A stretch of DNA of 37,161 nt from a virus, in the IMG/VR virus record IMGVR_UViG_3300036832_000393, positions 1-37,161 of that record; one strand, given 5' to 3'. The notes beneath the pieces are model-generated. The model was not told the origin of the DNA. It made no database searches and saw nothing but the letters and a program-made list of their open reading frames with translations. Below are positions 8,401-16,222 of the stretch, in pieces. The translations under genes were made by a program, and so were the position numbers. Position 1 is the first letter of the stretch; each line of letters begins with the position of its first letter.

Positions 8401-8589
8401 AAGGTCGAGACCGACGGCAAGGTCTTTGACGGGTTTGAGCTCGAGCATACCAAGACCACGACCTCTGATAAGCGCCGCAGCGCGCAAGCGCCCGGCTCTT
8501 TTGGCCGTGGTGCTCCTGGTGCAACGAAGACCGCATCGCCGCTTGAGCTTGAGGGCATCAAGGGCAACACGATAGCAAAGGCCGCGTGA
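5422..8589 (+). CDS. Tail tape measure protein 2 with lysozyme-like and amidase domains
   Basis: 1055 residues. Its ATG overlaps the preceding stop by one base (TAATG). Residues 1-270 share long colinear blocks with tape measure 1 (MALSAKQAGISF, TRPWSQLRV, EDAGPAGAAQM, SEIEARNRAAMFM). Gly/Ala/Thr-rich linkers follow. About 573-715 resembles a lysozyme-like fold with SIQESGLRANAPRGGLNQM (candidate catalytic Glu near 622). About 782-915 is an Amidase_2/PGRP-type N-acetylmuramoyl-L-alanine amidase: FIVHHTGPG supplies the first zinc His, and GHGEIQSDKEPDEG has the His...Lys-x-x-Asp arrangement of AmpD. The protein would be virion-associated and help DNA entry. It ends in a short region related to the end of tape measure 1 (KVFDGFEL vs PVFDGFHL). 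Confidence 0.85.
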   Translation: MGTEYEELKIRIGLEDAEDAYARVRAQAQQLAQAGALKFPTQELNNFNRSLDQATRMTASYIQGLAGLGRAFEVLKLWINPGYLAIGVLGYEFYRGSQALRRQAEAMQDMALSAKQAGISFGEYRNAASQFQAVGIGIDQVKSSISGLHNTIAQLTRPWSQLRVTLLEDAGPAGAAQMQDWINRLVSARTEGERFSIARVGWENVYRNALRETNSEIEARNRAAMFMNEIGVDPQFIRWMRDFSDMTAEQTRRYENLANYSGIYAGKWSEIFRNFRLMGDLFASELLTPDSPIMQGTEQLSILVKGVLDILEKIDAIVRKIPPMPKGNVFGNASQAAKRLLTPQMFGGGLFQPGAPGSPTGAAAGMGVPPDRRAIPPIQRGGAGAGALQQGLEVEKSTASTSSNTSAFRRLIDEVEDMLAGALGGGGGGAGGLAQQLGIGDIGRGPGGTTGTDGTQGTTDQGPTGPKAPTSPEEAAETIEDASKKGFIETEGGGGPTTVENAPETVADAQKAGMFDQALNLANIRNAVAGRQIHGYTTDQIAAALAGPKTGGGAGGLGGNVAGGAVVTKPGGTVDADSLYKYYVSQFRGSKLDGFIPKDGAQFGIIKGTPEEYARLALATSIQESGLRANAPRGGLNQMAASNLRDYGVTGDVNDPTAQATALSNVFKKFIPQDGVITGPGRESAGAGRYFGSIRAGWNQRGVDILSGRDSPMAQANRIATAAGAVPTGAAQAPTPVVGGGGTSGGAGATGAVPTTSPLPRGQVYPGAPTAPGAMQSATGAPQAFIVHHTGPGINTAAQLLSVLKQRGGLGVEYTQLPNGDIVQVGQPGAANIRPEDMINPKTGKTYGTELGASLKLRNQNIVGIEVMAANDAAVKDENARKLANWIQTNYPQTPVYGHGEIQSDKEPDEGQKVTRMVRAMRAGTMQSDAGAQDAKDDLLDKLIGAPPSPTVMSADEIRQARKGLDKSAAADTGGGGEKPKLTINHEDAPDGAKVETDGKVFDGFELEHTKTTTSDKRRSAQAPGSFGRGAPGATKTASPLELEGIKGNTIAKAA

Positions 8590-9320
8590 TCGCTATGGCA
8601 TTCGGACCGTTCGGTGGAGCACCAAAGCAACCTGTGGCACCAATCTTCGGACCATTTGTAGAAGCTGGTCTGCCAACACACCATGCTTATGGCCCGTATA
8701 GTCCGCCGCAAGATCTCTCCAAGAACATCGTCGACTTCAACAAACGGAAGTCGCAAGCGGGGGATCAATTCGGCTGGGGCTACAAATTTGTCACCGCCAA
8801 CTTCAAGGGCGCGTTTTTCCATTGCGAGACCAGTAGCGTCGAGAGCGGGCTACGTCTTGTCGAGCATGAATTCCCGAAAAAAATGCTGCCCTATGCGGAG
8901 TCGATGGGGCACAAAGCGATTACGTGGTCAGTGCGCGGATACATCGCGACGTTCCCCTACGACAGTGCCGACAATGTTCTGAACACGACGGACTATACGC
9001 GTGGCCGCGATGAGCTCGCCCGTGCGGTCGATAGCAATAATCCTGGCTGGCTGCAGATCCACACGATGCCGCCGCTCTATTGCTACTGTCAGCGATGGCG
9101 ATTGACGGAAACCGAGAAGCAAGGCGGCTACTGCACATTTGACATGGAATTCGTCGAATACGGTTTGCAGCCGTTCCAATATACGACGGACGCCTACACT
9201 GCGGTGCAGGCTGCGGTCGATAATCTGCGCGCCCAGTTGGTGGCGCCCGGCCAGCCCTGGGTTCCTGATAGCATTGGCACATTGCTATCGCCGCACGGTG
9301 GCGCCAGCGGGAGCTTCTAA
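8586..9320 (+). CDS. DNA circularisation/baseplate protein, N-terminal domain (Mu gpN-like)
   Basis: 244 residues. The GTG at 8586 overlaps the previous stop (GTGA); ATG at 8595 is an alternative start. The core FKGAFFHCETSSVESGLRLV, EHEFPKKMLPYAESMGHKAI and a C-terminal YCTFDMEFVEYG match the N-terminal domain of the Mu gpN family (DNA circularisation protein), a baseplate hub component. Family members usually have about 450-500 residues. Here the frame stops after the N-terminal domain and the C-terminal domain is in the next gene. The unusual N-terminus (MAFGPFGGAPKQPVAPIFGP) is Pro/Gly-rich. Confidence 0.85.
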   Translation: MIAMAFGPFGGAPKQPVAPIFGPFVEAGLPTHHAYGPYSPPQDLSKNIVDFNKRKSQAGDQFGWGYKFVTANFKGAFFHCETSSVESGLRLVEHEFPKKMLPYAESMGHKAITWSVRGYIATFPYDSADNVLNTTDYTRGRDELARAVDSNNPGWLQIHTMPPLYCYCQRWRLTETEKQGGYCTFDMEFVEYGLQPFQYTTDAYTAVQAAVDNLRAQLVAPGQPWVPDSIGTLLSPHGGASGSF

Positions 9321-9992
9321 ATGGACAAGGCAGAGGCGCTCGAGGCAGCTGGCATCGTCATTCGATTGTGCGAAAACTTGCTGCAAACGGTTTCGTCATA
9401 TGGGCGCGCGGCCACGGATGCGCGCACGGCCTGCGGCGATCTGATCGCGCAAGCTTATACGCTGCTACGCAACGACGATGTTGCGGTTTCGCTGGATAAA
9501 TGTTTCCAGCTGATCTGGTACGCTGGAGCAACGCAGCCCGAGATCGCTTCGGTGCGCGTGTTTCTCGAGGCCGAACAACCGCAGACACTCGGCGGCATAG
9601 CGACGCAAAATCTCGGCATTCGGTTTTGTCTGGTGATTGAGTGCACGATCATCATCAACATGACGTTTGTCAGTCGCGAAGACGTCGATGCCATCAAGTA
9701 TTCGATGACGCTGCCGTTCCGCGCGGCCGAGGAAATCGCCGCCGATGATATGGACCAGGCTAATCTCATGCCCATCATTGCGCTCTGGTCGGCGCTGACG
9801 AATTATCTGTGCACGATAGAGCTGCCGTTGCCGCAGATGCTGAACTACTGGTTTGCTGACGTGTTCCCGAGCTTGCTTGTATCGCAGCGACTCTATAGCG
9901 ACGCCAGCAATGCGGACACAATCCGCGATGGCAACAAGATCGTTCATCCGGCGTTCTGCCCGCCGACGGGTAAAGCCCTAGCAAGCAGTTGA
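9321..9992 (+). CDS. gpN C-terminal domain as a separate protein
   Basis: 223 residues. The ATG follows the preceding TAA with no gap (TAAATG). The N-terminal half is helical, and the end (LPQMLNYWFADVFPSLLVSQ, RLYSDASNADTIRDGN, IVHPAFCP) matches the C-terminal region of gpN-like proteins, where LPSLVVAQRLYGDA...RNxIxHPxF is typical. Together with the upstream gene it would rebuild a normal gpN. Immediate coupling suggests equimolar synthesis. The C-terminal assignment is by recognition of this motif only. Confidence 0.7.
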   Translation: MDKAEALEAAGIVIRLCENLLQTVSSYGRAATDARTACGDLIAQAYTLLRNDDVAVSLDKCFQLIWYAGATQPEIASVRVFLEAEQPQTLGGIATQNLGIRFCLVIECTIIINMTFVSREDVDAIKYSMTLPFRAAEEIAADDMDQANLMPIIALWSALTNYLCTIELPLPQMLNYWFADVFPSLLVSQRLYSDASNADTIRDGNKIVHPAFCPPTGKALASS

Positions 9993-9999
9993 GCCATCC

Positions 10000-11184
10000 A
10001 TGCCAAACGGAGAGGAGATCGCCGTTCTAACGGTGAACGGTCAGACGTTTCAAGATTGGGAATCGGTGTGGGTGCGACACCGCTGGCACGAGGCCTTTCA
10101 TCAGTTCAAGTTCACTGCGGTCGAGCGCGATCCGATGCCGCAGTATTGGACGCAGACGAAATTCAAGCCGTGCGACATGTGTACGATCACGCTCGGCGGC
10201 CAGATGGCAGTCAACGGCACCATCCTAACCCGCCAGACTGTCTACGACGCTAATAGCCACGGCGTGCAATTGAGCGGCGTCAGCCTAACCTACTGGGGAA
10301 ACAAATCGAGTGTCTGGACCGACACGATGAACTTCGATGGCATGACCTTTGAGCAGATCGCGCGCAAGGTCACCGAGCCGTACAACATGAACATCCAAGT
10401 CGTCGGTCAGCTTGATGCGAAACCATTTGACAAACTCTCGGCGCAGTATGGCGAAACGGTCTGGGATTTCCTTGAGCGCATCGGTCGAGATCGTAGCGTA
10501 GTGCTCGGCACCGGCGCTGATGGAAGTATGTTGCTGATCGGCAATCACACCAAGCCAATTGTGAGCGATCTCATCGAAGGCGTGAACATTCTGCGCTGCA
10601 GCTGCACTATCAACGTTGCACCGAAATTCAGGCACTACGGTGTAGCTGTGCAGAAACCGAGCAGCGATCAGAGCAGCGGCGTTGACGCCAATCAGATCTT
10701 GAAATTGGCGCAAGGCACAGGATGCTATCCGAGCTTTCAGCTGACGAACATGGAACATCCAGGGGACGAAGATGACGCGCAGAAGCGCGCCAACTTCGAA
10801 GCGCGCTGGCACGAGGGTTATTCGGTCACGGCGCAGGTCACGGTGCAGGGATGGTTGCGGGCACATGGCTCGCTGTGGACGGTCGGCGACAATGTGTTTG
10901 TTCATTCGCCGATGGCAATGTTGGACCAAGTGCTGAAGATCCAGCAGGCCACTTTCATGCAAGACAGCAAGAGTGGGACGACGACGACCCTCGATCTCGT
11001 TGTGCCATGGTTGCTTGAGGATCGCGCCGGTGGCGGATTCAACCCTGGCAACCCGACGACGCCGCCAGAGCCTGGAGCAGCGACGACGGCACCCGCGCAA
11101 CCGAAAAGCAGTCCGGTGCCTCCTCCTCCACCAGCTCCTGGCACGCCGGGTGGTGTCGACAATCCAATCATTCCGGGTAGGTGA
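10000..11184 (+). CDS. Baseplate hub protein (Mu gpP/gp44-like)
   Basis: 394 residues from an ATG 8 bp after the gpN-C stop. Features are VLTVNGQTFQDWESVWVRH at the N-terminus, a region with GVQLSGVSLTYWGNKSSVWT, and TVWDFLERIGRDRSVVLGT, typical of the gpP/gp27-like hub family with its split-barrel domains. The last 60 residues are a Pro/Gly-rich tail (PPPPPAPGTPGG) not usual for the family. The hub sits at the centre of the baseplate, above the spike encoded by the next gene. Order gpN-gpP-gp45 is as in Mu. Confidence 0.87.
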   Translation: MPNGEEIAVLTVNGQTFQDWESVWVRHRWHEAFHQFKFTAVERDPMPQYWTQTKFKPCDMCTITLGGQMAVNGTILTRQTVYDANSHGVQLSGVSLTYWGNKSSVWTDTMNFDGMTFEQIARKVTEPYNMNIQVVGQLDAKPFDKLSAQYGETVWDFLERIGRDRSVVLGTGADGSMLLIGNHTKPIVSDLIEGVNILRCSCTINVAPKFRHYGVAVQKPSSDQSSGVDANQILKLAQGTGCYPSFQLTNMEHPGDEDDAQKRANFEARWHEGYSVTAQVTVQGWLRAHGSLWTVGDNVFVHSPMAMLDQVLKIQQATFMQDSKSGTTTTLDLVVPWLLEDRAGGGFNPGNPTTPPEPGAATTAPAQPKSSPVPPPPPAPGTPGGVDNPIIPGR

Positions 11185-11187
11185 ACA

Positions 11188-12084
11188 ATGCACAAAGTCA
11201 CACCAGACAACACTTCGCACCGCGCCTGGTCATCGGGCGGGTCGCGCGGTCTCGTCGATACCATCGACGACAACAAACTAATGCAAGAGCACAATGGCCA
11301 GATGATGAATAGCGAGGCCAGAGCAGGCATGGAGTCGCCGCAGAATTACGGCTTCACGTCTTGCAACATGCCAGCTGATAAGGGACCAGATGGCAAGATC
11401 ACTGGCAGCGCCGAAAATCATATCAGTTATTCAGGCGGCAACCGGAGTTTCGGGGTCGGTGGCAACATGGACGACCGGCGGCATCGGCTGCGCGGATTAG
11501 CATCCGGCGACAGTGCGATGTTCCGCACCAAGAACGACGACATGCAAATCCATCTTACGTCCGATGGCATGTATCATTCAGCACCGCAGAAAGTGCGGAT
11601 GCAGTTGGTGCCAGCTGGCAGCGGCCAAGCAAATCCGCCACAGAACCAAGCCCAAGCAACTCAAGCAAAGAGAAACTTATACGACACGTTTGAACCTAGA
11701 ATCCGAGCACGGCTATGGGCCGGATTAGAACCTGAACTACAATTAGAATTAGATCGTAGATTGTCAGTAGAAGCGCACGACGGTAGCAGCGCAGGTCCGA
11801 GCTCTGGTTCGCAGTCATCGCAGGGAGGCAACCAACCGACCGGGCAGAAAGCGGTTGCTGGCGCAGGCGCGAATAGCAAAGACTTTCACGACCTACAAGC
11901 CAGTGACCATCGAATATCTAGCGGCAAAAAAGTAAGTCTCGCCATGTCGAAAGATGACGATGACGTGCTGCATCAAACACGGGATCAAAAAGACTACTGC
12001 GGCGGCACGCCCGACAAGCACAAATTTTCCAAGGTGCTGACGCTCGACGGGCCCGCCAAGAACGTCTTCGGCAGGATCGGGTGA
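11188..12084 (+). CDS. Baseplate central spike protein (Mu gp45/gpV-like) with an insertion
   Basis: 298 residues. The N-terminal oligomer-binding region has TIDDNKLMQE, YGFTSCNMPADKGPDGK, SYSGGNRSFGVGG and DDRRHRLRGLASGDSAM, all typical of the gp45 spike family. The C-terminal DVLHQTRDQKDYCGGTPDKH and SKVLTLDGPAKNVFGRIG correspond to the end of the spike shaft. Between them (about residues 150-235) is an extra segment, RNLYDTFEPRIRARLWAGLE followed by PELQLELDRRLS and a Ser/Gly/Gln-rich linker. Its DNA (about 11660-11780) is visibly richer in A/T and in AGA, TTA and TTAG-type codons than its surroundings, which suggests acquired sequence. The protein is expected to be a trimeric membrane-piercing spike. 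Confidence 0.86.
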   Translation: MHKVTPDNTSHRAWSSGGSRGLVDTIDDNKLMQEHNGQMMNSEARAGMESPQNYGFTSCNMPADKGPDGKITGSAENHISYSGGNRSFGVGGNMDDRRHRLRGLASGDSAMFRTKNDDMQIHLTSDGMYHSAPQKVRMQLVPAGSGQANPPQNQAQATQAKRNLYDTFEPRIRARLWAGLEPELQLELDRRLSVEAHDGSSAGPSSGSQSSQGGNQPTGQKAVAGAGANSKDFHDLQASDHRISSGKKVSLAMSKDDDDVLHQTRDQKDYCGGTPDKHKFSKVLTLDGPAKNVFGRIG

Positions 12085-12088
12085 CCCG

Positions 12089-12613
12089 ATGACAAGTTCT
12101 GTTCCAGATATCAGGTTGCGCCAAAATCGGTTCTTCCCGAAATACAACGTAACGATGGACTGGAGCATGCTGATCAATGGCACGCTCGATGATACGCAAG
12201 CACTCGCGACCGCGATCTGCGTGGCGCTCGGCACCAACCGCCTGGCCGATGCCAACGACGAGCTCCCCGACCCGGACTCGACGGATCGCATGGGTTGGTG
12301 GGCCGACATGGATGCGGAAGCCATCTGGGGAGGGTGGCCGATTGGCAGTCGGCTCTGGACACTGTCGCGCTCTAAAATTCTCGACCGCGGCAACGGACCT
12401 CCAGGCTCGACCGTCGCGCGCGTTAGGTTTTACATCATGGAGGCTATCCAGCCTTTCGTTCAGGCAGGCGTATGCTCGCGCTTCGATGTCTACACGACGC
12501 TGATCCCGCCGCAGGAGATCGATGCTTTGGTCACGATCTATCGCGGACCGCTGCCGGAAATTCAGCTGCGCTATCAGATCCTGTGGGACGAGCTCGTCAC
12601 CACTTCGGGCTAA
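12089..12613 (+). CDS. Baseplate protein gp46-like (wedge component)
   Basis: 174 residues. DIRL at the N-terminus, then DRMGWWADMDAEAIWGGWPI, GSRLWTLSRSK and a C-terminal half of beta-rich sequence match the Mu GP46 family. This is a small baseplate protein encoded between the spike and the J-like wedge protein. It starts five bases after the spike stop. The family is structural, with no catalytic residues. Confidence 0.88.
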   Translation: MTSSVPDIRLRQNRFFPKYNVTMDWSMLINGTLDDTQALATAICVALGTNRLADANDELPDPDSTDRMGWWADMDAEAIWGGWPIGSRLWTLSRSKILDRGNGPPGSTVARVRFYIMEAIQPFVQAGVCSRFDVYTTLIPPQEIDALVTIYRGPLPEIQLRYQILWDELVTTSG

Positions 12614-12619
12614 CACATC

Positions 12620-13711
12620 ATGCCATGGTCTACACCAGCATTGCGCGACGTGCGCGGGTTCGTGCGCGACGCGATCAGGGCGACGCTGCCCGGTTCGGAC
12701 GCGAATGTCCCGAACTCGATCTTGCGCGTCATGGCAGACGCAATGGGCGGCCTATGCCATCTGACCCTTCAGTATATTGATTGGCTCGCGAAGCAGCTGC
12801 TTCCCGACACGGCTGAAACAGTCTGGCTCGACCGGCACGGTGCCATCTGGTTGGTGAATAGCGATGGCACTGTCGGACGAAAGCAAGCGACCTTGGCCAC
12901 CGGGCTGATCGCGGCGACCGGACAGGCCGGCATCATTGTTCCGCAATATTCGCAGCTCACCGAGGCGGGCGGTCTGGGCTATGAGACCACGCAGATGGTG
13001 ATCTTATCGGCAGCGCCGGTATCGATCCCGGTGCGCGCTCTTGATCCTGGTTCAGCTGGCAATCTGTTGGCAGGCTCGACTCTGTCCTGGGTCAATCCTC
13101 CCCAAGGGCAAGATCCTACGGTACTGGTCCAAGAGCTCTCCGGCGGCGCCGATGTCGAGACCGACGACGAGCTGCGCTCGCGCATTCTAGCCCGCATAAG
13201 ACAGCCACCCATGGGAGGCGATGCTTCGGATTGGCAGCAATGGGCGCTCGCGGTTCCAGGCGTGACCCGCGCCTGGTGCTCACCCCTCGAGCAAGGGATG
13301 GGGACGGTCACGTTGCGCTTCATGATGGACGATCTCAGAGCGGACAACTATGGCCTTCCGACTACCGAGGACGTGGCTGCCGTGCAGGCCTACCTCGACG
13401 TCAAACGGCCGGTGGCAGTCAAAGACACGTTCGTAGTCGCGCCGATCCCATTTCCGCTGCAGATCGCAATCAACAATTTGGTGGTCGATGCACCATCAAC
13501 GCGCACGTCGATTGAACAGCAAATTACGGAAATGCTCCTCGAGCGCGCGATCCCAGGCGGCACGATCTATGAATCCTGGATTGATGCGGCGATCTCGAAT
13601 TCGCTCGGCGAAGACCACCACGAACTCGCTTTCACGACTACACAAATGCCGAGCCCCGGCCATATCGCCATCGTTGGTTCGATCATTTATGCGGGCGGTC
13701 TGCCGTCCTAA
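12620..13711 (+). CDS. Baseplate J-like wedge protein (Mu gp47-like)
   Basis: 363 residues, six bases after gp46. SNILRV-type sequence near the start (VPNSILRVMADAMGG), GSAGNLLAGSTLSWVNPPQG, GGADVETDDELRSRILARI and WQQWALAVPGVTRAWCSP are hallmarks of the baseplate J family (gpJ/gp47). These proteins form the wedge ring that triggers sheath contraction. Length is normal for the family. Confidence 0.92.
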   Translation: MPWSTPALRDVRGFVRDAIRATLPGSDANVPNSILRVMADAMGGLCHLTLQYIDWLAKQLLPDTAETVWLDRHGAIWLVNSDGTVGRKQATLATGLIAATGQAGIIVPQYSQLTEAGGLGYETTQMVILSAAPVSIPVRALDPGSAGNLLAGSTLSWVNPPQGQDPTVLVQELSGGADVETDDELRSRILARIRQPPMGGDASDWQQWALAVPGVTRAWCSPLEQGMGTVTLRFMMDDLRADNYGLPTTEDVAAVQAYLDVKRPVAVKDTFVVAPIPFPLQIAINNLVVDAPSTRTSIEQQITEMLLERAIPGGTIYESWIDAAISNSLGEDHHELAFTTTQMPSPGHIAIVGSIIYAGGLPS

Positions 13712-13722
13712 AGGAATGAATT

Positions 13723-14436
13723 GTGGCCGACCAACATGTCAGACGCACCGGCGATGACTATGCGGTAGCTCTTGGCAATTTGCTGCCGTGGGGACCAGCT
13801 TGGCCACGGCATCCAACCAGTATCTTGATGCAGGTCGTTTCTGGCTTAGCGAACTACTGGGGATTTGTGGATGCGCGGGCGGCAGACTTACTGGAGCAAG
13901 AAAGCGATCCGCGATTAACGATTGAGCTCCTACCAGACTGGAACAGAAATTTCGGGCTACCGGATCCGTGCTACCGGCAAGCTCTTACCATAGATCAACA
14001 GCATCAGTTGCTGCTTTTCCAAATGACGCTACTCGGTGCTCAAAGCCGAGAATTTTTTATCAATATGATGGCGTGGTTGGGTTACAGCATCAGTATTTCG
14101 GAGTGGGCCCCATTTACTTGCGGAATCTCGCAGGTTGGCGACACGCGCGGCATGATTCCGTGGAACGATACGCCCGGTCATCACCCTGAAGTCACCGATT
14201 TCAGGTGGGAGATCGGCGACCCGACGATGAGGTTTTATTGGCAAGTCCACGTTCATCTAGCTCCGCTGACGTGGTTTCGAGTCGGGTCCGGCCAAGCTGG
14301 CGTCGATCCGCATTTGACCATTCAGTATGCAAAAGATCTTGAATGTTTGCTTAGGCGCTGGAAGCCGGCGCAGACTGATATAATTTTCGACTACAGCAAC
14401 CTCACACCCGCCGACAAGTATGCAGGATTGCCATGA
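13723..14436 (+). CDS. Baseplate/tail fibre connector gp48-like (YmfQ, DUF2313)
   Basis: 237 residues from a GTG at 13723, preceded by AAAGGA. DDYAVALGNLLPWGPAWPR, LPDWNRNFGLPDPC and the long central region place it in the YmfQ/gp48 family encoded between gpJ and the tail fibre. The last four bases overlap the fibre start (ATGA), so the two are translationally coupled. It is the likely attachment point of fibres on the baseplate. Confidence 0.87.
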   Translation: MADQHVRRTGDDYAVALGNLLPWGPAWPRHPTSILMQVVSGLANYWGFVDARAADLLEQESDPRLTIELLPDWNRNFGLPDPCYRQALTIDQQHQLLLFQMTLLGAQSREFFINMMAWLGYSISISEWAPFTCGISQVGDTRGMIPWNDTPGHHPEVTDFRWEIGDPTMRFYWQVHVHLAPLTWFRVGSGQAGVDPHLTIQYAKDLECLLRRWKPAQTDIIFDYSNLTPADKYAGLP

Positions 14437-16217
14437 AATATGAAAGTCCCTTTGGAATCTCCGATCCTAACGCGCCGTACATTAACGGCCTGCCGGCGCA
14501 GGGGATTCAAGGATCGATTCCAAGTGCTGCTACAGTTGAAAATCCAATGCGCGAGATCGAAAATTTAATCGAGAACTCGCAGCAAACGCCTAGCGATGAT
14601 GATTTGATGCAGGTTACTCGGTCAGTTCGTGACGGACGATTGAACTTTCGCGTTGATCAAGGAACAGCACCAAATCAACTTATTGTGGCGCAACTCTCGC
14701 CACCGATAACGTCATATGATGCCGGATTGGAATTGCGCGTGCTGGTCGCCCACAGCGTAACCGGCGCGACTACAATTCAGGTTGGCACGCTTCCGCCAAC
14801 GGGGGTGATAGATTTACAAGGCAGCGCCTTAACGGCCAATGATTTGTTGGCTGGACAGATTGCCGATTTGGTCTGCGATGGTGTGCAGTTTCAGGTTCAG
14901 AACCTTGGCATTGCTGATCAGGCTGGAGCTGGCAATATTGATCGATATCAAGTTTTGATTCCTTATGTTCACGATACCGGCACTACAAATCATCTGATCG
15001 GCTTATACGTTCCGGCATTGCCGGATATCAATGAACATAGAACGGTTGAGATCAAACTGGCAAACGCCACGACCGGGCCGGTTGACTTCAAGCCCAACAA
15101 CTTTCCGGTCTATCCCGTGCGGCATCCAGATGGTTCTGACCTAGGGCCTGGCGATGGCGTTGGCAATCAAATTTTTCTTCTCTGCTTCGACGGTGGGCAG
15201 TGGCAGTTGATCAGCAGCCGCTCGGATCCGAATGCCGTTATTGTAAGAACGCCAAAACGGTCGCTGCAATTTCAAGACCCGAATGCGGGATGGTGGGGAA
15301 CTTACACGTCTTTCCCATTTATGATGCGCACGCCCAAAGCTGCTGGCAACAGCAACATATGGACGTTCAGCACATTCATTCGTTGGCCGGTTTTGATCCC
15401 GCGGCCTAATGTACTTCCCGGCAATCAAACCGATTTGAGAGAGTTCGTTTTATCCGCCGCCGACGCTACCGGGTCGGCTACTGGTGGGGCCGGCGATGTG
15501 ACTTGCTTGGAATTTGAAGGTGGTGACATCGACACTTGTCTATCGACCTTTTGGCATAACACTAACGTCCCAATAACTGGCTACGGCGACTCCACCACCC
15601 CGCCGACGCATAACGGCATTTTTAAATGGGGCCTGTTCAAAGACACAAATTGGCATCACTTGTTGTGGAGGGCAGACGCGATCACTGCCCATCAAACTGA
15701 AGTGTGGGTCGATGGCATTCTGGTGAATGCTGCTTCTGTGACTAGTGCGAGCACGATGAATGCGGCGCGGCTTCATGCTCTTGGCACCGAAACCGGCCCG
15801 GACAATCCTGCCACAACTACTCCAACTCCAGTCGCGTTCCAACCATCGGTCTACGGCTGTCGTGCTCGTATGGCCGAGGTTTGCATGGTGGACGGGCAGT
15901 GGCTCGATTGGAGTTATTTCGCCTACAACATCGGCGGCATCATGATTCCGAAAGTGCTTAATATAGGAGCGATGAATTTCGGGACGAACGGCTATTATTT
16001 GAATTGGGCGGATGGCACAGCCATGACCTCAACAACTTTAGGCACCGATTATAGCGGCAAAGGTAACGCCTGGACGCCTGTGAACTTCACGGCTGCGCAC
16101 CTGCATTTGGACTATCCTGGCAATCCTGACTCCACCGAGACCTTTGGAACTTTCACCAACGGCGGGACGTGGCCAACGGGTCTCCCGCCGGGATGGCGCA
16201 CGACATCGGGACCGTAA
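14433..16217 (+). CDS. Tail fibre 1 with C-terminal LamG-like domain
   Basis: 594 residues. The N-terminal 170 (ESPFGISDPNAPYINGLPAQ, a GSIPSAATVENPMREI segment, then beta-rich sequence) is probably the baseplate-binding part, and is shared with fibre 2. A segment with VEIKLANATTGPVDFKPNN follows. The C-terminal half is a concanavalin/LamG-like carbohydrate-binding region: NIWTFSTFIRWP, NWHHLLWRADAI, TEVWVDGILVN, RMAEVCMVDGQW, NGYYLNWADG and SGKGNAWTPVN, a pattern common in phage fibres. It probably recognises a host surface glycan. It is coupled to gp48 upstream. Confidence 0.8.
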   Translation: MKYESPFGISDPNAPYINGLPAQGIQGSIPSAATVENPMREIENLIENSQQTPSDDDLMQVTRSVRDGRLNFRVDQGTAPNQLIVAQLSPPITSYDAGLELRVLVAHSVTGATTIQVGTLPPTGVIDLQGSALTANDLLAGQIADLVCDGVQFQVQNLGIADQAGAGNIDRYQVLIPYVHDTGTTNHLIGLYVPALPDINEHRTVEIKLANATTGPVDFKPNNFPVYPVRHPDGSDLGPGDGVGNQIFLLCFDGGQWQLISSRSDPNAVIVRTPKRSLQFQDPNAGWWGTYTSFPFMMRTPKAAGNSNIWTFSTFIRWPVLIPRPNVLPGNQTDLREFVLSAADATGSATGGAGDVTCLEFEGGDIDTCLSTFWHNTNVPITGYGDSTTPPTHNGIFKWGLFKDTNWHHLLWRADAITAHQTEVWVDGILVNAASVTSASTMNAARLHALGTETGPDNPATTTPTPVAFQPSVYGCRARMAEVCMVDGQWLDWSYFAYNIGGIMIPKVLNIGAMNFGTNGYYLNWADGTAMTSTTLGTDYSGKGNAWTPVNFTAAHLHLDYPGNPDSTETFGTFTNGGTWPTGLPPGWRTTSGP

Positions 16218-16222
16218 ACCCA

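Noticed and set aside
10285-11220. 311-codon frame opposite the baseplate hub gene
   Set aside because: Antisense shadow of a well-recognised gpP-like gene in GC-rich DNA.
11918-12616. 232-codon minus-strand frame over the spike end and gp46
   Set aside because: Shadow of two recognised baseplate genes; translation is Arg-rich and lacks motifs.
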